Below are positions 24,140-32,432 of a DNA stretch of 64,000 nt, piece after piece. Position 1 is the first letter of the stretch. Every line of letters starts with the position of its first letter. The DNA is taken from positions 124,001-188,000 of the forward strand of contig NZ_PGFB01000004.1 in assembly GCF_002797855.1 (NCBI RefSeq), read 5' to 3'. The position numbers and the translations under genes are program-made. This stretch comes from Compostimonas suwonensis. Lineage in GTDB: Bacteria > Actinomycetota > Actinomycetes > Actinomycetales > Microbacteriaceae. The notes below the pieces were generated by a model. That model ran no database searches. It worked only from the letters and a program-made list of their open reading frames with translations, and was not told where the DNA came from.

Positions 24140-27100
24140 GGGCCGCCCGGCACACCCGTCCATCGTCGACTGTCCTCACTTCCGAGAAAGGCCCCTCACG
24201 CATGAGGAGTTCGTCCCCCTGGTTCCGTCGTGGACCACGCCTCCTGGCCGCGCTCACCGTGGCCGCCCTCGCCGGAGCGGCCCTCGCCCCGGTGCTCGGC
24301 ACGGCGCAGACCGCAACCGCGGCGACCGTCACGCCGCTCGTGCAGCACGGCCCGTCGCGCGTGCCCGACCGGATCGTCCTGACCCCCTCCGGCGACCTCG
24401 CGAACTCGCAGGCCGTCACCTGGCGCACCTCCACGGGGGTGACGACCGCGCAGGCCCAGATCCGGGTGGCGACGGCCGAGCCCTACATGACCGACTACAC
24501 GACGGTCGACGCCTCCGAGAGCACGACCGTGCCCACGGATCAGGGCTACACCGAGATGTTCCACAGCGTGGAGTTCACGGGCCTCTCCCCCGCGACGCAG
24601 TACCAGTACCGCGTCGGCGACGGCACCAACTTCAGCGAGTGGCAGCACTTCACGACCGCGGCCGCCACGCCGGAGGACTTCTCGTTCATCTACCTCGGCG
24701 ACGTGCAGAACGGCATCAAGTCGGATGCCTCGCGCGTCATCCGCAACGCCTTCCGCGATCGCCCGGATGCGAGCATCGTGCTGCAGGCGGGCGACCTCAT
24801 CGACGACGCCAACAACGACTCGCAGTGGGGTGAGGTCTTCGACGCCGCCGGGTACACCTTCGGCACGCAGAACTTCCTCGCGGCAGCCGGCAACCACGAG
24901 TACGAGGGCGAGCAGCTCTCCTCGCAGTGGCAGGCGCAGTTCGAGTACCCGGACAACGGGCCGAAGGGCTCGCCCGAGGTCGAGGCGCTCCTCGACGGCA
25001 CCGTGTACTACACGGACTACCAGGGTGTGCGGTTCATCTCGCTCAACAGCAACATCACCGAGGCGTCGGCCCTCGCCGTGCAGACGGCGTGGCTCAAGAC
25101 CACCCTCGAGAACAACCCCAACAAGTGGACGGTCGTGTACTTCCACCACCCCGTCTTCTCGCTCGACGAGGGCCGCAACAACATCGCGATCCGCCAGGCC
25201 TGGGTTCCGCTGTTCGAGGAGAACAACGTCGACCTCGTGCTCCAGGGCCACGACCACGGCTACGGCCGCGGCAACACCCTGGCGTCGGAGGAGGGCAACC
25301 CCGAGAACTGGAGCCCCACGACCAACTACGACGGACCCGTCTACGCGGTCTCCGTGGTCGGCTCGAAGATGTACCCCGGCGGCCCGCGGCTGTGGAACGC
25401 GAACGGCGCGCACCTGCGCAAGCTCGGTGGCAACATCCAGCTGTACCAGCTCATCGACGTCTCCGGCGACGAGCTGCGCTACGAGTCCCGCACGGCCGAC
25501 GGCGAGTACTACGACGGTCTGACGATCGTCAAGAACGACTCGGGCAAGGCCGTGACGGATGACACGGAGCCGCAGGTCATCGATCCGGGCAACCCTCAGC
25601 CCTGCCTCGGCTGCGAGCCCAACCCCGACCCGAACCCCGACGACCCGGACGAGCCCGAGACCCCCGTGGGATCGGTCGACTACGAGGTCGTCGGCGGACT
25701 CGACTCGGTCAACAAGTCGAACGCGCAGCTGCCGGCCGGCTCGGCGTACTCGGAGAGCCGCGACGTGCTGTACCTGGGCGACCAGAACGGGCAGAAGATC
25801 TTCGAGATCGACCCCGACACCGACGAGGTCAAGCGCGAGATCACCCTGCCCGAGAACATCCGGGACCTCGGGATCGACGACGAGAAGAACCTGCTCTACG
25901 TCGGTCAGCAGAACCGCAACTGGGTCGTCGTCTCCATCGCCGACGACACCTTCGGCCAGATCGTGCGCGGCCCGTTCCCGTTCATCGAGTCCAACCGCTC
26001 GATCGACGTCGACCCCGTGCGCGGCTACGTCTACGGCGCCATCCCGTCCCGCGGTGTCGAGGTGCTGAACGCCGAGACCGGCGAATCGATCGGTGTCATC
26101 AACGGAACGGCCGACGCCTACTACGTCGCGGCCGACCCCGCACACGGCCAGGTCGCGACGACGTACTTCAGCGACGTCGCCGACGCGATCAACATCGAGG
26201 CCTTCGACGTCGAGAACGGCTTCGCCTCGCTGTGGGAGAAGACCAGCAGGTCGAGCCCCCGGCAGCTCGACTACGACTCGACCAACGGTCTGCTCTACGT
26301 CGGCTACACGGGCACGGGCGCCGGCACCGGCGGGTTCTCGGTGCACGACCCGAACACGGGAGAGGTTCTCGGAGACTTCGACGACCCCTCCTACGGCAAG
26401 GACGGCTACGGCATCTCGGTCGACGAGGAGCACCAGCGCGTGTTCGTCTCCAACCGCGACTTCCGGCTCAACCCGCCCGGCTCCGAGCTCGACGCGGTCG
26501 CCGTGACCGTCAGCGAGCGCGTGCTCGACGACACGCTCGACTACACGACGCTCAGCGAGCTCGACTCGGTCAACAAGTCGAACGCGCAGCTGCCGGCCGG
26601 CTCGGCGTACTCGGAGAGCCGCGACGTGCTCTACCTGGGCGACCAGAACGGGCAGAAGATCTTCGAGATCGACCCCGACACCGACGAGGTCAAGCGCGAG
26701 ATCACCCTGCCCGAGAACATCCGGGATCTGGGCATCGACGACGAGAAGAACCTGCTCTACGTCGGTCAGCAGAACCGGAACTGGGTCGTCGTCTCGATCG
26801 CGGATGCGGACTTCGGCCAGATCGTGCGCGGCCCGTTCCCGTTCATCGAGTCCAACCGCTCGATCGACGTCGACCCCGTGCGCGGCTACGTCTACGGCGC
26901 GATCCCCTCGCGGGGCGTCGAGGTGCTGAACGCCGAGACGGGCGAGTCGATCGGCGTCATCAACGGCACCGCAGACGCGTACTACGTCGCGGCCGATCCG
27001 GCCCACGGCCAGGTCGCGGCAGCCTACTTCAGCGATGTCGCCGACGCGATCAACATCGAGGCCTTCGACGTCGACAGCGGCTTCGCCTCGATGTGGGAGA

Positions 27101-29232
27101 AGACCACCCGCGCCAGCCCGAGGCAGCTCGACTACGACTCGACCAACGGTCTGCTCTACGTCGGCTACACCGGCACGGCCGTGGGCTCGGGAGGCTTCTC
27201 CGTGCACGACCCGAACAGCGGCGAGCTGCTCGGCGACTTCGCGGACCCGAAGTACGGCAAGGACGGCTACGGCATCTCGGTCGACGAGGAGCACCAGCGC
27301 GTGTTCGTCTCCAACCGCGACTTCCGGCTCAACCCGCCCGGATCGGAGCTGACCGCCGTCGCGGTGACGGTGAGCCAGCGCGTCGGAGCGAGCGGACCGG
27401 TCGATCCCGGCGAGCCGACCGACCCGACCGACCCGACGGACCCGACCGACCCGACCGATCCGACCGACCCGACCGATCCGACCGACCCTACGGACCCGAC
27501 GGACCCGCCCGCGGGCCTGCAGTACACGGCGACCCCGATGGCTGCGATCCCGTCGTCCGAGGCCGATCCCGAGCTCGACACGAAGCCGGTCGGCTCCGTC
27601 GTCGACCCGGCCACCGGTCACCTCTTCGTCGGCAACGAGCAGCGGCCGGCACGAGTGATCGAGATCGACCCGATCACCGACACGGTCGTCGCGACGCACC
27701 TCATCCCCGGCGGAACAGACGAGGGTGTGCGGGATGTCGCGATCGACTCCGCCACGGGCGAGCTCTACGTCGCCTACGGGGCCTCGTGGGCCGTGCTCAC
27801 GCTGAGCGACGACACGATCGCCCGCGGGCCGTTCGCGTTCAGCGCCAATGTGCGCGGCATGGACGTCGACCTGGCCGGAGGGCGCGTCTTCGGCGCGACC
27901 CGCGGCTCCGGCTTCGACGTCATGGACGCGACCACCGGCGCGATGATCCAGACGGTGACGACGGCGGGGGCCAACTGGGCCTCGCACGGCATCGCCTACG
28001 ACGCGACATCCGATCGCATCTTCGTGAGCAACTCGGATGTCGCGGGAGCGACGGCCTCGGTGCGCGTCTACGGCGGCGGCGACTACGCGCTGCTCGACGA
28101 GACGCTCACCTCGGCGACGCCGGACCTGCGCTCGGTGGCGATCGACCCGATCACGAAGCGCCTCTACCTGGGCCACCAGTCGGATGCCTTCGAGGCCAGC
28201 GGCGTGCTCATCCTCTCGTCCACGGATCTGACGCAGCTGCAGGACTACCCGGGCACCGCCTACGGCAACAAGGTCTACGGAGTCTCCGTCGACCCGGCCC
28301 GCGGTGCGGTCTACGTCTCGGCGCGCGACCGGTTCCCGACCGCGCTCATCGTGCTGCACAGCGAGGAGGAGGACCCGGGCTACACCCCGGCTCCCCTCGC
28401 GGCGATCCCGTCGTCGCAGGCCGATCCCGAGCTCGACACGAAGCCGGTCGGCTCCGTCGTCGACCCGGCCACCGGTCACCTCTTCGTCGGCAACGAGCAG
28501 CGACCCGCACGAGTGATCGAGATCGACCCCGGAACCGACGCGGTCGTGGCCACCCACCTCATCCCCGGCGGCGCCGCGGAAGGCGTTCGGGATGTCGCGA
28601 TCGACACGGAGAAGGGCGAGCTCTACGTCGCCTACGGGGCGGCCTGGGCCGTGCTGAAGCTGAGCGACGACACGATCGCACGCGGGCCGTTCTCCTTCAC
28701 GGCGAACGTGCGCGGGCTCGACGTGGACCTCGCCGGCGGACGCGTCTTCGGGACCACCCGCGGCTCCGGCTTCGACGTCATGGACGCCACCACCGGCGCG
28801 ATGATCCAGACGATCACCTCCACGGAGGCCAACTGGAGCTCGCACGGCGTCGCCTACGATCCGAGCACCGACCGGATCTACCTCAGCAACTCGGACGTCA
28901 CGGGCGCGACCTCATCGGTTCGCGTCTACGACGGAACGGACTACTCCGTGCTCGCGAGCGTGCTGACCTCGGCGGCACCCGATCTCCGATCGATCGCGGT
29001 CGACCCGATCGCGCAGCGGCTGTACCTGGGGCACCAGTCGGACGCGTTCGAGGCCAGCGGCGTGCTCATCCTGTCGGCCAGGGATCTGACCCAGATCCAC
29101 GACTACCCGGGAACCGCCTACGGCAACAAGGTCTACGGCATCTCCGTCGACCCCGCACGAGGCGCCGTCTACGTCTCGGCGCGTGACCGGTTCCCGACCG
29201 CCCTGATCGCGCTGCACCGGGGTGGCATGTAG
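24136..29232 (+). CDS. Giant secreted phosphatase with four beta-propeller modules
   Basis: Protein of 1698 aa. The signal peptide follows WFRRGPRLL; the ATG at 24202 would give a standard length, while the ATG at 24136 overlaps the previous stop. The phosphoesterase core shows GDVQNG, AGDLIDDANND, AGNHEYEG, FHHPVFS and GHDHGYGRG between residues 190 and 380. A Pro/Asp/Cys linker (about 485-515) leads to two near-identical modules of 287 aa (522-808, 809-1083), a DPT linker (1094-1125), and two further modules of 286 aa (1130-1415, 1416-1698). The modules have propeller-like repeats such as LYVGQQNRN and DVDLAGGRVFG. No sorting signal is seen, so it is probably released or held by the propellers. 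Confidence 0.85.
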   Translation: MRAARHTRPSSTVLTSEKGPSRMRSSSPWFRRGPRLLAALTVAALAGAALAPVLGTAQTATAATVTPLVQHGPSRVPDRIVLTPSGDLANSQAVTWRTSTGVTTAQAQIRVATAEPYMTDYTTVDASESTTVPTDQGYTEMFHSVEFTGLSPATQYQYRVGDGTNFSEWQHFTTAAATPEDFSFIYLGDVQNGIKSDASRVIRNAFRDRPDASIVLQAGDLIDDANNDSQWGEVFDAAGYTFGTQNFLAAAGNHEYEGEQLSSQWQAQFEYPDNGPKGSPEVEALLDGTVYYTDYQGVRFISLNSNITEASALAVQTAWLKTTLENNPNKWTVVYFHHPVFSLDEGRNNIAIRQAWVPLFEENNVDLVLQGHDHGYGRGNTLASEEGNPENWSPTTNYDGPVYAVSVVGSKMYPGGPRLWNANGAHLRKLGGNIQLYQLIDVSGDELRYESRTADGEYYDGLTIVKNDSGKAVTDDTEPQVIDPGNPQPCLGCEPNPDPNPDDPDEPETPVGSVDYEVVGGLDSVNKSNAQLPAGSAYSESRDVLYLGDQNGQKIFEIDPDTDEVKREITLPENIRDLGIDDEKNLLYVGQQNRNWVVVSIADDTFGQIVRGPFPFIESNRSIDVDPVRGYVYGAIPSRGVEVLNAETGESIGVINGTADAYYVAADPAHGQVATTYFSDVADAINIEAFDVENGFASLWEKTSRSSPRQLDYDSTNGLLYVGYTGTGAGTGGFSVHDPNTGEVLGDFDDPSYGKDGYGISVDEEHQRVFVSNRDFRLNPPGSELDAVAVTVSERVLDDTLDYTTLSELDSVNKSNAQLPAGSAYSESRDVLYLGDQNGQKIFEIDPDTDEVKREITLPENIRDLGIDDEKNLLYVGQQNRNWVVVSIADADFGQIVRGPFPFIESNRSIDVDPVRGYVYGAIPSRGVEVLNAETGESIGVINGTADAYYVAADPAHGQVAAAYFSDVADAINIEAFDVDSGFASMWEKTTRASPRQLDYDSTNGLLYVGYTGTAVGSGGFSVHDPNSGELLGDFADPKYGKDGYGISVDEEHQRVFVSNRDFRLNPPGSELTAVAVTVSQRVGASGPVDPGEPTDPTDPTDPTDPTDPTDPTDPTDPTDPTDPPAGLQYTATPMAAIPSSEADPELDTKPVGSVVDPATGHLFVGNEQRPARVIEIDPITDTVVATHLIPGGTDEGVRDVAIDSATGELYVAYGASWAVLTLSDDTIARGPFAFSANVRGMDVDLAGGRVFGATRGSGFDVMDATTGAMIQTVTTAGANWASHGIAYDATSDRIFVSNSDVAGATASVRVYGGGDYALLDETLTSATPDLRSVAIDPITKRLYLGHQSDAFEASGVLILSSTDLTQLQDYPGTAYGNKVYGVSVDPARGAVYVSARDRFPTALIVLHSEEEDPGYTPAPLAAIPSSQADPELDTKPVGSVVDPATGHLFVGNEQRPARVIEIDPGTDAVVATHLIPGGAAEGVRDVAIDTEKGELYVAYGAAWAVLKLSDDTIARGPFSFTANVRGLDVDLAGGRVFGTTRGSGFDVMDATTGAMIQTITSTEANWSSHGVAYDPSTDRIYLSNSDVTGATSSVRVYDGTDYSVLASVLTSAAPDLRSIAVDPIAQRLYLGHQSDAFEASGVLILSARDLTQIHDYPGTAYGNKVYGISVDPARGAVYVSARDRFPTALIALHRGGM
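25699..27383 (+). repeat. Tandem duplication of an 861-bp propeller module (A1, A2)
   Basis: A1 is 25699-26559 and A2 is 26560-27383. They are nearly identical over long stretches, including runs without base changes such as the region around GACCAGAACGGGCAG, which suggests recent duplication or gene conversion. Confidence 0.92.
27416..27510 (+). repeat. 9-bp repeat encoding a DPT linker
   Basis: About ten copies of a unit close to CCGACCGAC encode the Asp-Pro-Thr linker between the two kinds of propeller module. Confidence 0.9.
27523..29229 (+). repeat. Tandem duplication of an 858-bp propeller module (B1, B2)
   Basis: B1 is 27523-28380 and B2 is 28381-29229. They are clearly homologous and partly identical at the DNA level, but more diverged than A1/A2, which suggests an older event. 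Confidence 0.9.
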
Positions 29233-29244
29233 TCAGGGCCCTCA

Positions 29245-29281
29245 CACGATGGCGTCGCACCGGGGGTGCGGCGCCATCGTG
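29245..29281 (+). terminator. Terminator of the phosphatase operon
   Basis: Arms 29245-29261 and 29265-29281 pair over 17 bases with one G-T wobble around a GGG loop, 12 bases after the stop. A short TTAAAG follows. Confidence 0.75.
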
Positions 29282-29306
29282 CGTTAAAGCCCATCCTGTG
29301 CTCGGC

Positions 29307-29312
29307 TACCGT
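29307..29312 (+). promoter_or_regulatory. -10 box TACCGT of a leaderless gene
   Basis: TACCGT is followed by 6 bases and the ATG at 29319, which selects this ATG over an in-frame codon seven codons upstream. Confidence 0.45.
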
Positions 29313-29318
29313 GGGAGC

Positions 29319-30098
29319 ATGGACCCCATCGAAGAAGAGCTCGAATCGACGCTCGGCGAGCTGCGCGACGTGTACCTCACGGCGGGCGCCGCGGTGCCGA
29401 GGCCGCTCCGGGCCCTGCTCGACACGGGATTCCGCCGCGACCCCTCCACGGCCGGCGCCCTCGTCTCCACGGCCCCGGGCACTCTGCGGGCGCGGCGCTT
29501 CGGCCCTCGCCTCGGTGACCGGATCGACCCTGCCGCGGTCGCGGAGCTCGAGCTGAACTACGCGGTGCTGCTCGACGAGGCGACAGAGCTCGCCACCCGC
29601 CTCGGCCTGCCCTCGGCCGACCCGAGCCTGCCTCTCGGCCTGAACGGCGCCACCTACGCGTACACGCCCGAGGACGGAGCGGTGTCCGGGGTTCCCGGTG
29701 GCTTCTCGGAGGCCCGAGATCGCTCCGTCGGCATGTGGGGCTATCTGAGCGCTCTCGCCTGGATCCTGCCGATCCCGTTCTCGAACCTGTGGGGCCCGCT
29801 CATCGTGCACCTGAACACCCGGAGGCGTTCGGGCGAGGTCGCGCTCGCCAACACCGCCAACTCGGTGAGCTGGCAGCTCTCCTACCTTCTCTACTGCGTG
29901 GCCTCCGTGGCGGTGACGCTCGTGCTGGCGCTCGTGATCGGGCAGAAGGTCAACGGCTTCTTCCCCATCGGCACGCCCCTCATCGTCATCCCCGTGCTCG
30001 GTGTGCTCAACCTGATCTTCACGATCATCGGCGCGGTGCGGGCGCACCGCGGGGTCGTCTACCGCGTGCCGCTCGCGCTCCCGCTCCTGCGGGGCTGA
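29319..30098 (+). CDS. Membrane protein, DUF4870-like
   Basis: Protein of 259 aa. Residues 1-140 are soluble and partly helical, with no recognised domain. The C-terminal half has three membrane segments: SVGMWGYLSALAWILPIPF near 142, YLLYCVASVAVTLVLALVIG near 190 and TPLIVIPVLGVLNLIFTIIG near 220. The arrangement of the helices and the HLNTRRRSGEVALANTANSV loop resemble DUF4870 proteins of unknown function. The similarity is by pattern only. It converges with the esterase gene at 30135. Confidence 0.6.
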   Translation: MDPIEEELESTLGELRDVYLTAGAAVPRPLRALLDTGFRRDPSTAGALVSTAPGTLRARRFGPRLGDRIDPAAVAELELNYAVLLDEATELATRLGLPSADPSLPLGLNGATYAYTPEDGAVSGVPGGFSEARDRSVGMWGYLSALAWILPIPFSNLWGPLIVHLNTRRRSGEVALANTANSVSWQLSYLLYCVASVAVTLVLALVIGQKVNGFFPIGTPLIVIPVLGVLNLIFTIIGAVRAHRGVVYRVPLALPLLRG

Positions 30099-30134
30099 GC
30101 CGGGGCCGGCTCCGGGCCGGCGGGCAGATCCGGG

Positions 30135-31112
30135 CTAGACGACCGGATGCGGGGCCGGCGCGACCTGGCGAACGAACTCCTGCAGGCGCCCGTAGACCTC
30201 CTGCGACTCCGGGTACCGGTAGTTCTGCTGCCAGGTGTGCTCGGTGTTGCGGCGGGCACGGTCGTAGATGAGCGTGTCGACCTGCACGCCGTGCCGCCGC
30301 AGCTCGGCGACGAAGTTGAGGTTGGCGCCGTAGAAGAAGTCGCGCTCGGAGGTCGTGACGAGCACGGGAGGGAAGTCGGGCCCCAGCCACTCGATCGGCG
30401 ACAGGAACCGGGCGGCGTGCGGCAGCGACATCCCCCGCCCACGGCCCGGAAGCAGGATGCGCACGAAGTCGAGGCTCATGATGAAGCCCTTCTCGAAGAC
30501 CACGGAGAAGTCGACGGCGCTGCAGTGCTGCACGAGCCCCCGGATCGCCTCCGGCGCGAGCACCGGCTCGAGGTCGTAGTGCTCGGCGAGCTCGGGATGG
30601 AAGGCCGCCGCCGCGACGAGCGCCGCGATCTGGCCGCCGGCGGAGTCGCCGCCCAGCACGATGCGCTCGGGATCGCCGCCGTAGCCCGCGATGTTCTCAC
30701 GGACCCAGAGCAGGGCCGCCGTGGCATCCTGCAGCATGTGCCCCATCTGGAACCGGGTCGCCATGCGGTAGTTGACGTTGACGACGACCATGCCGGCCTG
30801 CGCCTGGCTCGCGCAGTACTTGGTGAGCGGCTGCTTGTCGCCCGACGTCCAGCCGCCGCCGTGGAAGTAGACGTAGACGGGGAGCGAGGCGGGGGCGGAC
30901 GAGTGGAGGGCCGGGGCGGGCGGGCGGGGCACGAGCACGTCGAGCCGATGGCCCCGGATGCCGTCGCCGACGTAGTCGAGATCGAGGTGGTAGTCGACGT
31001 TCTCGATCGGGTCGATGTTGAACCGTCGACGCTCACCGGGCTCCAGCTGAGACATCAGAACCTTCCACGCCCAGACGGGAACGCGGGAGACCAGGGCGCG
31101 GGAACTGTGCAC
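30135..31112 (-). CDS. Alpha/beta-hydrolase of the hormone-sensitive lipase family
   Basis: Protein of 325 aa with no signal peptide. The oxyanion-hole motif YFHGGGWTSG lies near residue 87, the nucleophile elbow GGDSAGG near 157, the acid in TSERDFFYG near 265 and the histidine in NTEHTWQ near 292. These are the marks of small-ester hydrolases with an HGGG motif. The natural substrate cannot be told. The GTG start is set by a TAGCGT box 6 bases upstream. Confidence 0.88.
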   Translation of the reverse strand: MHSSRALVSRVPVWAWKVLMSQLEPGERRRFNIDPIENVDYHLDLDYVGDGIRGHRLDVLVPRPPAPALHSSAPASLPVYVYFHGGGWTSGDKQPLTKYCASQAQAGMVVVNVNYRMATRFQMGHMLQDATAALLWVRENIAGYGGDPERIVLGGDSAGGQIAALVAAAAFHPELAEHYDLEPVLAPEAIRGLVQHCSAVDFSVVFEKGFIMSLDFVRILLPGRGRGMSLPHAARFLSPIEWLGPDFPPVLVTTSERDFFYGANLNFVAELRRHGVQVDTLIYDRARRNTEHTWQQNYRYPESQEVYGRLQEFVRQVAPAPHPVV

Positions 31113-31118
31113 ACCTGA

Positions 31119-31124
31119 ACGCTA
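31119..31124 (-). promoter_or_regulatory. -10 box TAGCGT of the esterase gene
   Basis: On the minus strand TAGCGT is followed by 6 bases and the GTG at 31112. Confidence 0.5.
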
Positions 31125-31177
31125 GTGCGTCAACCCGGGGGCGCGCTGAACGGAGGCCGACAGGTGCATGTGCGGGT

Positions 31178-31219
31178 GCGCGCGGCGGGATGTGCAGGGC
31201 GCGCAGCGGGATGTGCAGG
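31178..31219. repeat. 21-bp tandem duplication upstream of clpS
   Basis: Units 31178-31198 and 31199-31219 differ at one base. They lie in the 145-base gap between the esterase and clpS. Confidence 0.85.
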
Positions 31220-31257
31220 CAGGTGCGAGGGCGGGCGATCCGTGCAAGGCTGGATGG

Positions 31258-31542
31258 GTGGTGCTTCCGATGGAACAGATCGACCGGCTGGAGTCGACAG
31301 ACGTCGATACCCCGTGGGTCGCGATCGTCTGGAACGACCCCGTCAACCTCATGAGCTACGTCACCTACGTCTTCCGCAGCTATTTCGGCTTCACCGCCGA
31401 ACGCGCCGAGAAGCTCATGCTCGACGTGCACAACAACGGCCGCACCGTCGTCGCGAGCGGCAGCCGAGAAGAGATGGAGCGGCACGTCGAGGCCATGCAC
31501 GACTACGGACTGTGGGCCACGCTCTCGAAGGCGCCGCAGTGA
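31258..31542 (+). CDS. clpS: ATP-dependent Clp protease adaptor
   Basis: Protein of 94 aa from the GTG at 31258, or 90 aa from the ATG at 31270. The family core is [25 protein letters not shown], with the Asn-Asp pair that binds N-degron residues, then [24 protein letters not shown]. ClpS delivers N-end-rule substrates to ClpC/ClpP. It overlaps the DUF2017 gene by 4 bases, an arrangement widely conserved in actinobacteria. A weak AAGGCT box 6 bases before the GTG favours the longer form. Confidence 0.92.
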   Translation: MVLPMEQIDRLESTDVDTPWVAIVWNDPVNLMSYVTYVFRSYFGFTAERAEKLMLDVHNNGRTVVASGSREEMERHVEAMHDYGLWATLSKAPQ

Positions 31543-32072
31543 AGGCTTTCGAGCAGGATGCCGCGGGCGCACTGGTCGCGGAGTTCGAACCGCAGGAGGC
31601 GCTCATCCTCACCCTCCTCGCCACCGACATCGCCGACCTGCTCGACGACCCGGCGCGATCCGAACGCGGACCCGTCCTCGAGCGGCTCCTGCCCGACGCC
31701 TACCCCGACGACGACTCCGCATCGGCCGAGTTCCGCCGGCTCACGGCCGAAGGCCTCGCGACCCGCAAACGCCTCAACGCCCACACGATCATCTCGACCA
31801 TCCAGGTGGCGTCGATCGATCGCGACGGAGGCGGCCCCGTGCTGAGCCCCGACAACCCCGCTCCCGTGCGGGTGGAGCTCGACGAGGAGACCACCCAGGC
31901 GTGGCTCAAGAGCCTCAACGACATCCGTCTCACGATCGGCGTGCGACTCGGGCTCGACGACGGCCACGACGCGCACGACGACAGCGGCATCGACGAGGAG
32001 ACCCTCATGCGCGACATCTACCGCTGGGTCAGCGATGTGCAGGACTCCCTGTTGGAAGCGCTCGACGCGTAG
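31539..32072 (+). CDS. DUF2017 protein, ClpS partner gene
   Basis: Protein of 177 aa of the actinobacterial DUF2017 family, recognised by its place after clpS and by LIADLLDD-like and [12 protein letters not shown] segments near residues 25 and 130. It has no membrane segment and no known catalytic motif. The GTG start is embedded in the clpS stop (GTGA). Function unknown, presumably linked to regulated proteolysis through genomic association. Confidence 0.85.
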   Translation: MKAFEQDAAGALVAEFEPQEALILTLLATDIADLLDDPARSERGPVLERLLPDAYPDDDSASAEFRRLTAEGLATRKRLNAHTIISTIQVASIDRDGGGPVLSPDNPAPVRVELDEETTQAWLKSLNDIRLTIGVRLGLDDGHDAHDDSGIDEETLMRDIYRWVSDVQDSLLEALDA

Positions 32073-32255
32073 GCGGTGACACCTCTCCTCACTTGTCCTG
32101 CACGGGATGTCGCATGGTCGGGTCGTTCACGGATCACGTGGTGCCGGCCGGGGTTGTCGGCGGGGTCTGCTCGGCTCGTGGCTAGGGGAACCCCGGCGGA
32201 AACCCTTGATCGGCGTGCAGCACAGCCCGCTCCTCATCCGGACACCGAGGAGTGC

Positions 32256-32261
32256 TAAGTT
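32256..32261 (+). promoter_or_regulatory. -10 box TAAGTT of the DAHP synthase leader
   Basis: TAAGTT is followed by 6 bases and the ATG of the leader peptide at 32268, so the attenuator transcript should begin at the leader-peptide start codon. Confidence 0.6.
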
Positions 32262-32267
32262 AAGCGC

Positions 32268-32324
32268 ATGGACAATCGTTGGTATGCGTATTTCGCGTTG
32301 GCTCTGGGAGGGCCAACGGTCTAG
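32268..32324 (+). CDS. Aromatic amino-acid leader peptide of the DAHP synthase gene
   Basis: An 18-codon frame reads MDNRWYAYFALALGGPTV and stops with TAG. Trp, Tyr, Tyr and Phe fall within five consecutive positions 5-9, the three end products of the aromatic pathway. It begins directly at a predicted transcription start and sits 108 bases before the DAHP synthase ATG, followed by competing hairpins and a terminator. Ribosome stalling on these codons when charged aromatic tRNAs are scarce should favour read-through. The frame is too short and too specific to be chance in this GC context. Confidence 0.85.
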   Translation: MDNRWYAYFALALGGPTV

Positions 32325-32352
32325 TACGCCGACCGACACTTCCAGAGCCAAC
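32297..32352 (+). promoter_or_regulatory. Competing attenuator hairpins
   Basis: GTTGGC at 32297-32302 has two alternative partners, GCCAAC at 32312-32317 and GCCAAC at 32347-32352. The longer pairing joins TTGGCTCTGG (32298-32307) with CCAGAGCCAA (32342-32351), 10 perfect pairs. The left arm begins right after the aromatic codons, where a stalled ribosome would cover it. Confidence 0.65.
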
Positions 32353-32385
32353 AGGCAGGGGCACAGCCCTTGCCTTTCGTCTTTA
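32353..32385 (+). terminator. Intrinsic terminator of the DAHP synthase attenuator
   Basis: AGGCAGGGGC (32353-32362) pairs with GCCCTTGCCT (32366-32375) over 10 bases with one G-U pair around ACA, and is followed by TTTCGTCTTT, the only clear U-rich tract after a stem in this window. Confidence 0.75.
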
Positions 32386-32432
32386 ACAGGCGGGTTGGTT
32401 CAGGACCGGTCCGCCGAGAACGGATCAGAAGA

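Noticed and set aside
24196-28845. Open frame of about 1550 codons on the minus strand opposite the giant phosphatase
   Set aside because: It is the mirror of a strongly biased, internally repeated plus-strand gene; the composition is Arg/Val/Asp-rich noise and the plus-strand frame has signal peptide and catalytic motifs.
32073-32267. Search for a terminator or small gene between DUF2017 and the DAHP leader
   Set aside because: Only short imperfect pairings such as GGGGAACCCC near 32185 were found; nothing strong enough to call.
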